This document shows positions 1 through 8,989 of a DNA stretch of 49,762 bases, piece after piece. The translations under genes were made by a program, and so were the position numbers. The DNA is from Acidobacteriota bacterium (GTDB lineage: Bacteria; Acidobacteriota; G020349885). The stretch covers positions 2,181,177 to 2,230,938 of the forward strand of contig CP070701.1 in the NCBI GenBank assembly GCA_020349885.1, read 5' to 3'. Numbering within the stretch: the first letter of the stretch is position 1; each line of letters begins with the position of its first letter. Under the pieces are notes generated by a model. The model saw only the letters and a list, made by a program, of their open reading frames with translations, searched no databases and was not told the origin of the DNA.

Positions 1-12
1 GATAGATAGCAC

Positions 13-84
13 GCTGGCGTAGCTCAACGGTAGAGCAGCTGATTTGTAATCAGCAGGTTGGGGGTTCAAGTCCCTCCGCCAGCT
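13..84 (+). tRNA. tRNA-Thr (anticodon TGT)
   Basis: A complete cloverleaf can be folded. The 7-bp acceptor GCTGGCG pairs with CGCCAGC and the discriminator base is T. The D arm is GCTC/GAGC. The anticodon stem GCTGA/TCAGC encloses the loop TTTGTAA, giving anticodon TGT (threonine). The T arm is GGGGG-TTCAAGT-CCCTC. The 3' CCA is not encoded. The last 20 bases plus one flanking base recur exactly 100 bp downstream. Confidence 0.97.
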
Positions 85-164
85 CTCTTTTCATGGAAGG
101 GGCCCGGCCCAAAGGGCGGGGTAAAGCAAGCCTGGGGGCTTGTCCCGACGTCTGCGCGTCGGGA

Positions 165-185
165 TTCAAGTCCCTCCGCCAGCTC
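165..185 (+). repeat. Second copy of the tRNA-Thr 3' end
   Basis: Positions 165-185 repeat positions 65-85 exactly (21 of 21 bases: T loop, 3' T stem, 3' acceptor strand and one flanking base). Here the 5' half of the T stem does not pair and no 5' acceptor strand is present, so this is not a functional tRNA. Two adjacent hairpins, 126-143 (GCAAGCC/GGCTTGT) and 144-163 (CCCGACG/CGTCGGG), lie immediately upstream. It could be a tRNA remnant or a short attachment-site-like duplication. Confidence 0.8.
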
Positions 186-273
186 CAGATTTTTGGTTTG
201 GTTGAAGATGCGTTCCAACTTCCCGCGCGGGCGCGGGGCGAAAACCCCACATGGCCTGCGGATGGTCATATAA
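186..273. other. Intergenic stretch without recognised feature
   Basis: Between the tRNA-Thr 3'-end copy and the candidate symporter promoter I see no coding potential or strong secondary structure. The overlapping reading frames here are tRNA shadows. Confidence 0.5.
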
Positions 274-303
274 TTGGATTTTCTCTCGTATCCCTGCGAT
301 AGT
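274..303 (+). promoter_or_regulatory. Candidate promoter of the symporter gene
   Basis: TTGGAT (274-279) and GATAGT (298-303) are 18 bp apart and match the sigma-70 consensus at 4 of 6 positions each. This would give a leader of about 75 nt that contains the hairpin at 331-359. Confidence 0.35.
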
Positions 304-330
304 GTATTTTTCAAGGATAAGATTCACGGC

Positions 331-359
331 AGCAAACGGAACACGATGTTCCGTTAGCT
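331..359 (+). promoter_or_regulatory. Strong hairpin in the symporter leader
   Basis: AACGGAACA (335-343), loop CGA, TGTTCCGTT (347-355) form a perfect 9-bp stem. It is extended by AGC/GCT outside one mismatch. It ends 14 bases before the AGGAG ribosome-binding site at 374-378. No run of T follows, so it is not an intrinsic terminator. It could be an mRNA-stability element or a protein-binding site. I do not recognise a known riboswitch. Confidence 0.5.
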
Positions 360-385
360 GAGGCGCGGAGCAAAGGAGAAGCCCG

Positions 386-2032
386 GTGGACGCCATGGCC
401 CTGGAACTGTTGAACACCATCAACGGAAACGTCATTTGGGGACCGTATTTCATGATCCCCATCCTGATCCTTACCGGGATCTTTCTGACTTTCCGTCTCG
501 GTTTCGTGCAGGTGCGCCACTTGCGCCATGCCTTCGCCCTCATCTCCGGCCGCTACGACAACCCTCATGATGAAGGAGATATTACTCATTTCCAGGCGCT
601 CAGCGCGGCGCTGGCCGCCACGATCGGCATCGGGAACATCGCCGGCGTCGCGACCGCCATCCACATGGGAGGCCCCGGCGCGGTCTTCTGGATGTGGGTG
701 ACGGCGTTTTTCGGCATGGCCATCAAGTACAGCTCCTGCATGCTGGCGGTGCGACACCGCAAGCTCCACGAGGGCGGCTCCGTGAGCGGAGGCCCGATGT
801 ACTTCATCGAGCTCGGCTTGGGTAAAAGTTTTCGATGGCTCGCCGTTTTGTTCGCCACGTGCGCGGCCGTCTCCTCGTTCGGCACCGGAAACATGGTGCA
901 GTCGAACACGGTGGCGCAGGGCATGAGGGCGCACTTTGGAATCCCTCCGTACGTGACGGGCTTCGTGCTCGCGGTTTTCTTATGTCTCGTCATAGTCGGC
1001 GGCATCCGGCGCATCGGCCAGGTGGCAAGCCGCCTCGTGCCGGCCATGTGCACGCTCTACATTGCGGGCGCCGTCGTCATCCTGGTCCACTACGTGCGGG
1101 ACATCCCGGAAGCGTTCGCCTCGATACTTCAAAGCGCCCTCGCCCCCACGGCGGCCACGGGGGGATTCCTCGGGTGCGCCGTGATGATGACCCTGCGCTG
1201 GGGGGTGGCGCGGGGACTTTTCTCGAACGAATCGGGGCTGGGGACGGCCCCCATCGCCCACGCCGCGGCGAAAACCAAGGAGCCCGTGCGCGAGGGCCTG
1301 GTGGCCATGGTCGGGCCCTTCATCGACACGATCATCATCTGCACCATGACCGCGCTCGTCATCATCACGACGGGCGTGTGGAGCGACAGCTTCGAAAAAC
1401 ACCTTCCTTCCGAGGCAGTGGAGATCCGGAGCGGGGCGCCCGAGGCCGCGGACCATGCGTCGGTTTCTGAATTGCCTCCGTTCACGGGAACCCTTCACGC
1501 GGAGCAGGGGCACGTCCTCTCTCCGGATGAGCTCTCCTTCCTTGCCCGCGACGGGTTGGCGAAGGACCCCCTCCTTATCGGGCGGGACGGGAATCCGTTT
1601 ACGGGCGCAATCCAGGTGGAGGAGGGAAGCATCGTGTCCCCGGAGGTCGGCGTGCGCGCCGGGGTGCTCCTCACGGGAGCGGAACTCACGGCGGAAGGCT
1701 TCAAGCGCGGGCTTCCCGGAACGTGGGGCAATATCATCGTGACGATCGGGATTTTGTTGTTCGCCTACTCGACGGCCATCAGCTGGTCCTATTACGGCGA
1801 CCGCTGCGTGGAATATCTCCTCGGCGCGGGCGCGGTGGTTCCCTACCGGTGGGTTTACGTTCTCATGAATTTTCTAGGAGCCATTTGGAAGCTGGACTCG
1901 GTCTGGGCCTTCGCGGACCTGGCGAACGGATTGATGGCTGTGCCGAACCTGATTGCCCTCGTCGCGCTGAGCACGTCCGTGGCGGTCATGACGAAGGAGT
2001 ATTTCTCGCGCGAGCACGTGCCCTACCGGTAG
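386..2032 (+). CDS. AGCS-family sodium:alanine/glycine symporter with a central insertion
   Basis: This is an inner-membrane symporter of the amino acid:cation (AGCS, AlsT/DagA) family, which imports alanine or glycine with Na+. Family hallmarks are ALAATIGIGNIAGVATAI near residue 75, the SNESGLGTAPIAHAAA stretch near 300 and a late YYGDRCVEYLLG segment. GTG at 386 is chosen because AGGAG at 374-378 sits 7 bases upstream; ATG at 395 is the alternative. At 548 aa it is longer than most family members. The excess is about 95 residues (about 335-432) between two late membrane helices, with two related units (PFTG..E.G..SP at about 365 and 404). The stop codon lies in a perfect 14-bp palindrome (2021-2034). 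Substrate choice between alanine and glycine cannot be decided from sequence. Confidence 0.93.
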   Translation: MDAMALELLNTINGNVIWGPYFMIPILILTGIFLTFRLGFVQVRHLRHAFALISGRYDNPHDEGDITHFQALSAALAATIGIGNIAGVATAIHMGGPGAVFWMWVTAFFGMAIKYSSCMLAVRHRKLHEGGSVSGGPMYFIELGLGKSFRWLAVLFATCAAVSSFGTGNMVQSNTVAQGMRAHFGIPPYVTGFVLAVFLCLVIVGGIRRIGQVASRLVPAMCTLYIAGAVVILVHYVRDIPEAFASILQSALAPTAATGGFLGCAVMMTLRWGVARGLFSNESGLGTAPIAHAAAKTKEPVREGLVAMVGPFIDTIIICTMTALVIITTGVWSDSFEKHLPSEAVEIRSGAPEAADHASVSELPPFTGTLHAEQGHVLSPDELSFLARDGLAKDPLLIGRDGNPFTGAIQVEEGSIVSPEVGVRAGVLLTGAELTAEGFKRGLPGTWGNIIVTIGILLFAYSTAISWSYYGDRCVEYLLGAGAVVPYRWVYVLMNFLGAIWKLDSVWAFADLANGLMAVPNLIALVALSTSVAVMTKEYFSREHVPYR

Positions 2033-2142
2033 GGCCCTACGGAACAATCCGCGCGCCCCGGAACAAGCTGCACTTAAGCAAAACCCGGCTGAACGCCTTG
2101 ATGTGGGGCAAGCGGGAAGTTAATTTAAACTCGTCAGACGCG

Positions 2143-2148
2143 TATAAT
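2143..2148 (+). promoter_or_regulatory. Perfect -10 box abutting the recN start (leaderless promoter candidate)
   Basis: TATAAT lies 7 bases before ATG 2156, so transcription should begin at or next to the start codon. The -35 is weak (TTAATT at 2120-2125, 17-bp spacer). No Shine-Dalgarno sequence precedes ATG 2156. The same arrangement recurs before several other genes in the window. Confidence 0.6.
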
Positions 2149-2155
2149 GGACGGA

Positions 2156-3862
2156 ATGCTTCGCTATCTTCGCGTGCGGGACGTTGCGCTGTTCGACGAC
2201 CTCTCGGTCGAGTTCTCTCCGGGCCTCACGCTGTTCACTGGAGAAACGGGCGCGGGGAAATCGCTCCTCGTCGGGAGCCTCGTTCTTCTTGCGGGAGGAC
2301 GTGCGCAGGAAGCGCTGATTCGCACCGGCGCGGACGAGGCGCTGGTTGAAGCCGCGTTTGACGTCGCCCGGAACGCGCCGCTTCAAAAACATCTCGATGC
2401 GGGAGGGTTCGAGGCGGGCGAAGAAGCGCTCCTCGCGCGCCGCATCGTGCGCGGCGGCGCGAACCGGGCGTTCGTGAACCATTCGCCGGCGCGCGCCCAG
2501 GACCTGGCCGCCGTGGCCGGGTTTCTTCTGGACCTGCACGGCCAGAGCGAGCAGGTCTTCCTTCGGGAAATCTCCTTTCACCGCGAGAGCCTGGACGCGT
2601 TCGCCGAGAACGACTCGCTTCTCGAGGAGGGCGCGGCGCTGTGCGCGGAAATGAAGACGCTCGAGGAGCGCCTCGAGGCGCTTCGCTCGGACGAAAAGGT
2701 GCGTGCGCAGCGCGTGGACATGCTGCGCTATCAGGTCGAGGAGATTGAACGGGCGGGCTTCTCGCGCGGCGACGAGGAGCGCCTGCTCGCCGAGGAGCGG
2801 GTTCTCAAGAACGCCCAGCGCTTCCTCGAAGCGGCGGGCGAGTCGCTTCGGCTGTTGGAGGGCGACGAGGACTCCGCCCTGGCCCGCATCGCGTCGGCGG
2901 AGAAACAGACGGAGCGCCTGGCCGCGCTGGACGGGGCGTTCGAGGAGACCCAGAAAGGCCTTGCCGAGGCCGCGGCCCGCATCGAGGACGCCGCCCGGAC
3001 GCTGCGCGACAAGGCCGAGGGCGTGGACCTGAGCGCGCAGCGCCTCGAAGAAATCCAGAGCCGGCTCTACGCGCTCGACCGCCTGAAGCGCAAGTACGGC
3101 GACTCGCTCGACTCGGTGCTCGACCACTTGGACCGCGCCAGGGCGGAGCTCGCGGAGCTGACAGGCGAAGGCGGATCGCCCGAGAAGCTCGAAGCGGACT
3201 TGACGGCGCTCTATCGCCGCTACGAGACCTGGGCCGAGACTCTTTCCAAGCGCCGCCGCAAGGCGGCCCGTGCGCTTGAGGCGCTGATGAAAAAGGAGAT
3301 GCCGCGCCTGGCGCTGGAGCGCGCCAAGTTCGAGATATCCATCCGGCCGCTCGAAGGGGAGGGAAGTCCCGTGCGCCTGGGCGGCGTGCCCGTGCGCTAC
3401 GGGCCACAGGGCTCGGAAAATATCGAGTTCTTGTTTTCCCCGAACGTCGGAGAGCCTCCCAAGCCCCTTGCGAAGATCGCCTCCGGAGGGGAGCTCTCGC
3501 GCGTTATGCTCGCGCTGAAGACGGCGCTTTTGGCCTCGGATTCTTCGCGCGTACTCATCTTCGACGAGGTGGACCAGGGCATCGGCGGGCGCGCGGCCGA
3601 GGCCGTGGGCGAAAGGCTGAAGGCCCTCGCGCGCAAGCATCAGGTGCTCTGCGTCACACACCTTCCGCAGATTGCCGCGCTCGCCGACCACCATGTCCGA
3701 ATCGAAAAAACCGTCGAAGACCGCCGCACCACGGTGCGCGCAAAGGAGCTCTCGACAAAAGAACGCGTCGAAGAGCTGGCGCGCATGCTCGCCGGCAAGG
3801 ATATTACCGATTCCGCCCGCCGCCACGCCCGCCAGCTGCTTGCCCCGACCTGCCCGCCATAG
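2156..3862 (+). CDS. recN: DNA repair protein RecN
   Basis: An SMC-like ATPase that works with RecA in double-strand-break repair in the cytoplasm. Walker A GETGAGKS is at residues 29-36, followed by a long Glu/Arg-rich coiled-coil region (about 150-350). The ABC signature ASGGELSRVML is near 442 and Walker B VLIFDEVDQGIGG near 466. Length (568 aa) is normal. I chose ATG 2156 over the in-frame ATG 2147: the resulting N-terminus MLRYLRVRDVALFDDL fits RecN, and 2147 lies inside the TATAAT box. The next gene, lpxC, lies 185 bp downstream with its own candidate promoter, so recN is probably monocistronic. Confidence 0.96.
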   Translation: MLRYLRVRDVALFDDLSVEFSPGLTLFTGETGAGKSLLVGSLVLLAGGRAQEALIRTGADEALVEAAFDVARNAPLQKHLDAGGFEAGEEALLARRIVRGGANRAFVNHSPARAQDLAAVAGFLLDLHGQSEQVFLREISFHRESLDAFAENDSLLEEGAALCAEMKTLEERLEALRSDEKVRAQRVDMLRYQVEEIERAGFSRGDEERLLAEERVLKNAQRFLEAAGESLRLLEGDEDSALARIASAEKQTERLAALDGAFEETQKGLAEAAARIEDAARTLRDKAEGVDLSAQRLEEIQSRLYALDRLKRKYGDSLDSVLDHLDRARAELAELTGEGGSPEKLEADLTALYRRYETWAETLSKRRRKAARALEALMKKEMPRLALERAKFEISIRPLEGEGSPVRLGGVPVRYGPQGSENIEFLFSPNVGEPPKPLAKIASGGELSRVMLALKTALLASDSSRVLIFDEVDQGIGGRAAEAVGERLKALARKHQVLCVTHLPQIAALADHHVRIEKTVEDRRTTVRAKELSTKERVEELARMLAGKDITDSARRHARQLLAPTCPP

Positions 3863-3920
3863 GCGCGGGGGCATGCCGGGACTCGCCCGCGCGTCCCTTA
3901 CCATATCGGAGGCTCAGCAT

Positions 3921-3936
3921 GTTGCATAAATGCAAC
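3921..3936. promoter_or_regulatory. Operator-like palindrome upstream of lpxC
   Basis: GTTGCAT-AA-ATGCAAC is a 7-bp inverted repeat with a 2-base centre, 37 bases upstream of the lpxC candidate -35 box. Its size fits a dimeric helix-turn-helix regulator. No T run follows it. The regulator is unknown. Confidence 0.4.
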
Positions 3937-3972
3937 AGGTGTGTGGTAAAAGAGCATTTTCTATGAGTTTTT

Positions 3973-4000
3973 TTGAGTGATTCCAGCTTGGAGATACTAT
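3973..4000 (+). promoter_or_regulatory. Candidate lpxC promoter
   Basis: TTGAGT (3973-3978), a 16-bp spacer and TACTAT (3995-4000), in an AT-rich stretch unusual for this genome. The leader would be about 40 nt. Confidence 0.4.
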
Positions 4001-4047
4001 ATGTAGTGTTTTTCTTCTGGCATGGTTTTTGCTTTATTTATTGACCT

Positions 4048-4956
4048 ATGGCTTCCTTTCTCTATGAGCGCACCCTGCGGCGGCCTGTTGAAGGGCAGGG
4101 CGTGGGCCTTCATTCAGGGGCCGAAGTGGCGTTTCGCCTCCTTCCGGCGGCGCCAGGCACGGGCATTGTTTTCGTTCGCCGCGACCCGTCCGCCCGAGGG
4201 GGCCGGGACGGCGTCGAGATACCGGCGGGCTTGGAATATGTCCAGCCGGCGCAGTACGCCACGGTGCTCGCGGCAAACGGGGCGTCCGTCGGGACGGTCG
4301 AGCACCTCCTTTCCACGGCGGCGGGCCTCGGCATCGACAACCTTCGGGTGGAGCTCTGGGGGCCCGAGGTGCCCATCTTTGACGGAAGCGCCAAGCCTTA
4401 CGTAGCGTTCTTCCGGGAAGGCGGCGTCGAGACCCACGGTGTACCGCGGCGCGTTCTCGTTCCCCAGAAGCCCCTCAGCTTCCGCCTAAACGGAAGCCGT
4501 CTCGCGCTCCACGCCTCGAGCAAGATGCGCATTTCGTACACCATCGACTTCCCCGGCACGATGGTCAGCCATCAGGAGCTTTCGCTCGTTCTCACGCCGG
4601 AGACCTACGAGAAGGAAATAGCGCCGGCGCGCACCTTCGGCTTCGCGCGCGACGTGGAAGCCATGCGCCGCAGCGGTCACATCCGCGGTGCGACGCTCGA
4701 AAGCGCCATCCTCGTAGGCGAGGAGGGTATCGTCAACGGCACGCTCCGCTTCCCCGATGAGTTCGTGCGGCACAAGATCCTCGATGCCATCGGCGACTTT
4801 GCCCTAATCGGCAAGCCCTGGCGGGGCCACTTCACGGCCTCGAAGGCCGGCCATCAGGCGCACACTCTTGCGCTGAAGGAGTGGCTCGCCGATCCCGAGG
4901 CCTTCGCGATCGAAGAGACCACCGAGGAAGACGCCGCGCTTTCCCAGCTTGCCTGA
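4048..4956 (+). CDS. lpxC: UDP-3-O-acyl-N-acetylglucosamine deacetylase
   Basis: Zinc-dependent deacetylase for the committed step of lipid A synthesis, acting in the cytoplasm. The zinc ligand motif VEHLLS contains His86. The second ligand pair is in RHKILDAIGD near residue 240, and a late GH pair precedes the C-terminus. The N-terminal GxGLHSG motif (residues 18-24) and IFDGSAKPY near 110 are typical. Length (302 aa) is normal. There is no clear Shine-Dalgarno sequence before ATG 4048; the upstream TTGACC could only pair weakly. It implies an LPS-containing outer membrane, in agreement with lolA and lptFG in the same window. Confidence 0.97.
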   Translation: MASFLYERTLRRPVEGQGVGLHSGAEVAFRLLPAAPGTGIVFVRRDPSARGGRDGVEIPAGLEYVQPAQYATVLAANGASVGTVEHLLSTAAGLGIDNLRVELWGPEVPIFDGSAKPYVAFFREGGVETHGVPRRVLVPQKPLSFRLNGSRLALHASSKMRISYTIDFPGTMVSHQELSLVLTPETYEKEIAPARTFGFARDVEAMRRSGHIRGATLESAILVGEEGIVNGTLRFPDEFVRHKILDAIGDFALIGKPWRGHFTASKAGHQAHTLALKEWLADPEAFAIEETTEEDAALSQLA

Positions 4957-5031
4957 GCAGGCAGGCCGGGCTATCCCTGTAGCATACTTTTTCGCTTGAA
5001 AGCTTGAGGAGTCTTTTCGGCCTCCTGAAAG

Positions 5032-5108
5032 TGGTCGGGACGACTGGATTCGAACCAGCGACCCCCTGAACCCCATTCAGGTGCGCTACCAGACTGCGCC
5101 ACGTCCCG
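5032..5108 (-). tRNA. tRNA-Pro (anticodon GGG), CCA encoded
   Basis: On the minus strand the acceptor CGGGACG pairs with CGTCCCG, the discriminator is A and CCA is encoded. The anticodon stem CCTGA/TCAGG encloses ATGGGGT, giving anticodon GGG. The T arm carries GGTTCGAATCC. The tRNA-Thr at the start of the window lacks an encoded CCA. Confidence 0.97.
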
Positions 5109-5117
5109 AAGGTTTTT

Positions 5118-5123
5118 ATTATA
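5118..5123 (-). promoter_or_regulatory. -10 box of tRNA-Pro
   Basis: A perfect TATAAT on the minus strand, 9 bases before the mature tRNA 5' end. The matching -35 region is weak and falls inside the groESL terminator. Confidence 0.6.
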
Positions 5124-5136
5124 CCCAAAGTGTTTC

Positions 5137-5171
5137 TGGAAAAACAAAGCCCCGGCCGGGGGGCCGGGGCT
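5137..5171 (-). terminator. Intrinsic terminator of groESL
   Basis: On the minus strand GCCCCGG, a 8-base loop and CCGGGGC form a GC-only 7-bp stem followed by TTTGTTTTTCC. It starts about 30 bases after the groEL stop codon. Confidence 0.88.
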
Positions 5172-5199
5172 TCGAAGAAGTTTTTCGGCCGGGTTTTTC

Positions 5200-6849
<1,650 letters not shown>

Positions 6850-6876
6850 TTATCTCCTTTCTCTAATGCGAGGTAA

Positions 6877-7170
6877 TTACTTTTCTATGATCCCCAGAAT
6901 ATCCTCTTCGCGGATGACGCGGTGCTCGACGCCGTCGAGCCTGAATTCGCTTCCGGCGTACTTGGCGAGAAGGACTTTGTCGTTTTTTTTCACCGCAAGC
7001 TTGATGCGCTTGCCGTCGTCCGTGAGGCGGCCTTCGCCCGTAGCCAGAACCACCCCTTCGAGGATGGAACTGTCGCGGGCGCTCTCGGGAATGTATAGAC
7101 CGCTTTTGGTGGTTTCTTCAGGGTCCTGGACTTTGACCAGGATCCGGTCGTGAATTGGCTTTACTTTCAT
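6877..7170 (-). CDS. groES: Co-chaperonin GroES (10 kDa)
   Basis: Heptameric lid of the GroEL chamber. The N-terminus MKVKPIHDRILVKVQDPEE and the motif KVLLAKYAGSEFRLDG are diagnostic. The mobile loop (TKSGLYIPESARDSS) is shorter and less Gly-rich than in E. coli. Length is normal at 97 aa. GGAGG lies 7 bases before ATG. First gene of the groES-groEL operon, behind two promoter-like elements and two CIRCE operators. Confidence 0.98.
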   Translation of the reverse strand: MKVKPIHDRILVKVQDPEETTKSGLYIPESARDSSILEGVVLATGEGRLTDDGKRIKLAVKKNDKVLLAKYAGSEFRLDGVEHRVIREEDILGIIEK

Positions 7171-7271
7171 ACGTGGGCCTCCGTAATTTGTTTTGTTTTC
7201 AAGGTTAATTTAGTATTGTGCGCTATATATACTCATTTATTATGCGTCATATACACTCAGGTCTAAGCTAT

Positions 7272-7299
7272 ATAATACACACCCTTTTTGGTTTGTCAA
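7272..7299 (-). promoter_or_regulatory. groES proximal promoter (P2)
   Basis: On the minus strand TTGACA (7299-7294), a 16-bp spacer and TATTAT (7277-7272). CIRCE box 1 lies just upstream of its -35 hexamer. The leader would be about 95 nt. Confidence 0.65.
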
Positions 7300-7317
7300 G
7301 AGAATTTATAAGAATTT

Positions 7318-7344
7318 TTAGCACTCACCACGCTAGAGGGCTAA
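7318..7344. promoter_or_regulatory. CIRCE operator 1 (HrcA site)
   Basis: TTAGCACTC-N9-GAGGGCTAA differs at one base from the consensus TTAGCACTC-N9-GAGTGCTAA. It overlaps the -10 box and predicted start of the distal groES promoter, so HrcA binding should block initiation there. Confidence 0.9.
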
Positions 7345-7371
7345 TATAGAATTTTTGAGCCCTTTTGTCAA
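7343..7371 (-). promoter_or_regulatory. groES distal promoter (P1)
   Basis: On the minus strand TTGACA (7371-7366), a 17-bp spacer and TATATT (7348-7343). CIRCE 1 covers the predicted start site and CIRCE 2 begins 9 bases upstream of the -35 hexamer. Confidence 0.65.
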
Positions 7372-7379
7372 GAGAATTT

Positions 7380-7406
7380 TTAGCACTCCTTTCAATAGAG
7401 GGCCAA
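7380..7406. promoter_or_regulatory. CIRCE operator 2, degenerate
   Basis: TTAGCACTC-N9-GAGGGCCAA keeps the N9 spacing, with one perfect half and two changes in the other half. The flank tttgtcaagagaattt is also shared with box 1, so operator and -35 region seem to have been duplicated together. Confidence 0.75.
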
Positions 7407-7462
7407 CACCGCTGAGCCACCCATGCTCTGCTCCCTATCGGCTGCCGCAGAGCCGAACGCGC

Positions 7463-7468
7463 TATAAT
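7463..7468 (+). promoter_or_regulatory. Perfect -10 box abutting the ruvX start (leaderless promoter candidate)
   Basis: TATAAT lies 7 bases before ATG 7476. No ribosome-binding site fits between them, and the -35 region is poor. Confidence 0.6.
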
Positions 7469-7475
7469 AATGAAT

Positions 7476-7901
7476 ATGCGCATTATGGGGCTTGACGTCG
7501 GTACGAAATCCCTCGGGGTGGCGGTGAGCGACAGCGAAGAAAAGCTGGCGCTCGGCGTGGCCACGCTCGATCGCAAGAGTCTTTCAAGCGACTGCGCCGC
7601 CGTTCGAGAGCTCGCCGAGAAACGCCGCGTGGGGAGCATCGTCGTCGGCTGGCCCCTCACGGCGGGGGGCCGGGAAGGCCGCGCCGTCGAGCGAACGCGC
7701 GTTTTCGTGGAAGCGCTTCGCCGGACGCTCGATCTTCCGGTCGAAACATGGGACGAGCGCTTCACGACAGCTGAGGCGGAAGAAATTTTGCGCGGGGACG
7801 GCGCGACCTCCACGAAGCACCGCGCGGCCGTGGACTCGGTGGCGGCCGTGCTCATCCTGCAGGCGTATCTGGACGCGCGCGGCGAAGGGCGGGGAAAATG
7901 A
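7476..7901 (+). CDS. ruvX: Pre-16S rRNA processing nuclease, YqgF/RuvX family
   Basis: RNase H-fold nuclease implicated in maturing the 5' end of 16S rRNA. The acidic motif MRIMGLDVGTKSLGVAVSD opens the protein. VVGWPLTAGG follows near residue 58 and WDERFTTAEAEE near 90, with a conserved late acidic DSVAAVLILQAYL. With ATG 7476 it is 141 aa, normal for the family; an in-frame ATG at 7470 would add only MN and leaves one base to the -10 box. Its stop overlaps the mltG start by 4 bases (ATGA), so it heads a translationally coupled run. Confidence 0.94.
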   Translation: MRIMGLDVGTKSLGVAVSDSEEKLALGVATLDRKSLSSDCAAVRELAEKRRVGSIVVGWPLTAGGREGRAVERTRVFVEALRRTLDLPVETWDERFTTAEAEEILRGDGATSTKHRAAVDSVAAVLILQAYLDARGEGRGK

Positions 7902-8989
7902 CAAAGGTGAAAGTCTCTTTCGGCCCGCCTCCCCCCGCGGCGATGACGCGCGGCCGCCTCGCCGCGTTCGCCGCGGCGCTTGCGGTGCTCGCCCTGGGCG
8001 CGGGCGCGCTCGCCGCAGTGCGGATGTTCGGGTTCGTGGCGGCGGAAAACTTCGAGCGGCCGTGCGAGGTGTGCATAGAGCCCGGGATGACGAGCCGCCG
8101 GATCGCGCGCCACCTGGAGGAAGCGGGCGTCGTGCAGAGCGCCTGGGCGCTCCACTGGCTCGCCCAGTGGACGGAAAATGCATCGAACCTACAGGCTGGC
8201 GTCTACCGTTTCGAACGCCCCCTTTCGACCACGGAGGCCCTTGCTCGCCTTCGCAAGGGCAGTCCGGAATTGATCGAAGTGACGATTCCCGAGGGCTTGA
8301 CGCTCGAGGAAGCGGCCGCGCTCCTTGCCCGGGAAGGATTCTTTTCCGAAGAAGGATTTTTGAAAATATTCGGCGAGCCCTCGCTCGTTCGGGATATTTC
8401 TTTGGAAGCCGAGACGCTCGAAGGCTACCTGTTTCCCGACACGTACAAATTCTCTGCGGACGAATCGCCCGCGCGCATCACCGAAGCGATGATTTTTCAG
8501 TTCAGAAAAACCTTTCTCCCCGCCTGGAGCGCACGCGGCGACGCGCATCCTCTTAGCCTTCACGAGACGGTGACGCTCGCTTCGCTCATCGAGACGGAGA
8601 CGCGCGTCGACGACGAGCGCGGCCTCATCTCGGCCGTTTACCGAAACCGCCTCGCGCGCGGCATGCTCCTTCAATGCGACCCGACGGTCATCTACGCCAT
8701 GAAGCGCGCCGGCGTGTACCGCGGCGTTCTGACCCGCCGGCATCTTCAAGACGTCGATTCCCCCTACAATACCTACGTTCACGCGGGGCTTCCGCCCGGG
8801 CCCATCGCAAGTCCCGGCGCCGCCTCGCTCCGGGCGGCGCTCGCCCCCAACGACGCCCGTTACCTGTACTTCGTCGCGCGCCCCGACGGGCGGCACCATT
8901 TCTCGAAAACGCTCGCCGAGCATAACCGCGCCGTCTACCGCTACCGGGTCCTCAAGGTCTTTCCGCAAGAGACGGAGCGCATCCGGTGA
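7898..8989 (+). CDS. mltG: Endolytic murein transglycosylase MltG
   Basis: Inner-membrane lytic transglycosylase that cuts nascent glycan strands and sets their length. A short cytoplasmic N-terminus and one membrane helix (about 17-43) are followed by a LysM-like region (about 60-120) and the YceG catalytic domain. The catalytic glutamate is Glu232 in ASLIETET; QCDPTVIYAM and SPYNTYVHAGLPPGPI are family motifs. Length 363 aa is normal. The start overlaps the ruvX stop, and its own stop overlaps the lolA GTG start by 4 bases, so expression is coupled to both neighbours. The yqgF-mltG pairing is common. Confidence 0.96.
   Translation: MTKVKVSFGPPPPAAMTRGRLAAFAAALAVLALGAGALAAVRMFGFVAAENFERPCEVCIEPGMTSRRIARHLEEAGVVQSAWALHWLAQWTENASNLQAGVYRFERPLSTTEALARLRKGSPELIEVTIPEGLTLEEAAALLAREGFFSEEGFLKIFGEPSLVRDISLEAETLEGYLFPDTYKFSADESPARITEAMIFQFRKTFLPAWSARGDAHPLSLHETVTLASLIETETRVDDERGLISAVYRNRLARGMLLQCDPTVIYAMKRAGVYRGVLTRRHLQDVDSPYNTYVHAGLPPGPIASPGAASLRAALAPNDARYLYFVARPDGRHHFSKTLAEHNRAVYRYRVLKVFPQETERIR

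Noticed and set aside
91-187. Possible tmRNA or second complete tRNA after tRNA-Thr, suggested by the 3' end gccagctcca
   Set aside because: The T stem does not pair and there is no matching 5' acceptor strand or tag-coding region nearby.
2120-3904. 594-codon minus-strand frame opposite recN
   Set aside because: RecN motifs are complete on the plus strand; the opposite frame is composition-driven.
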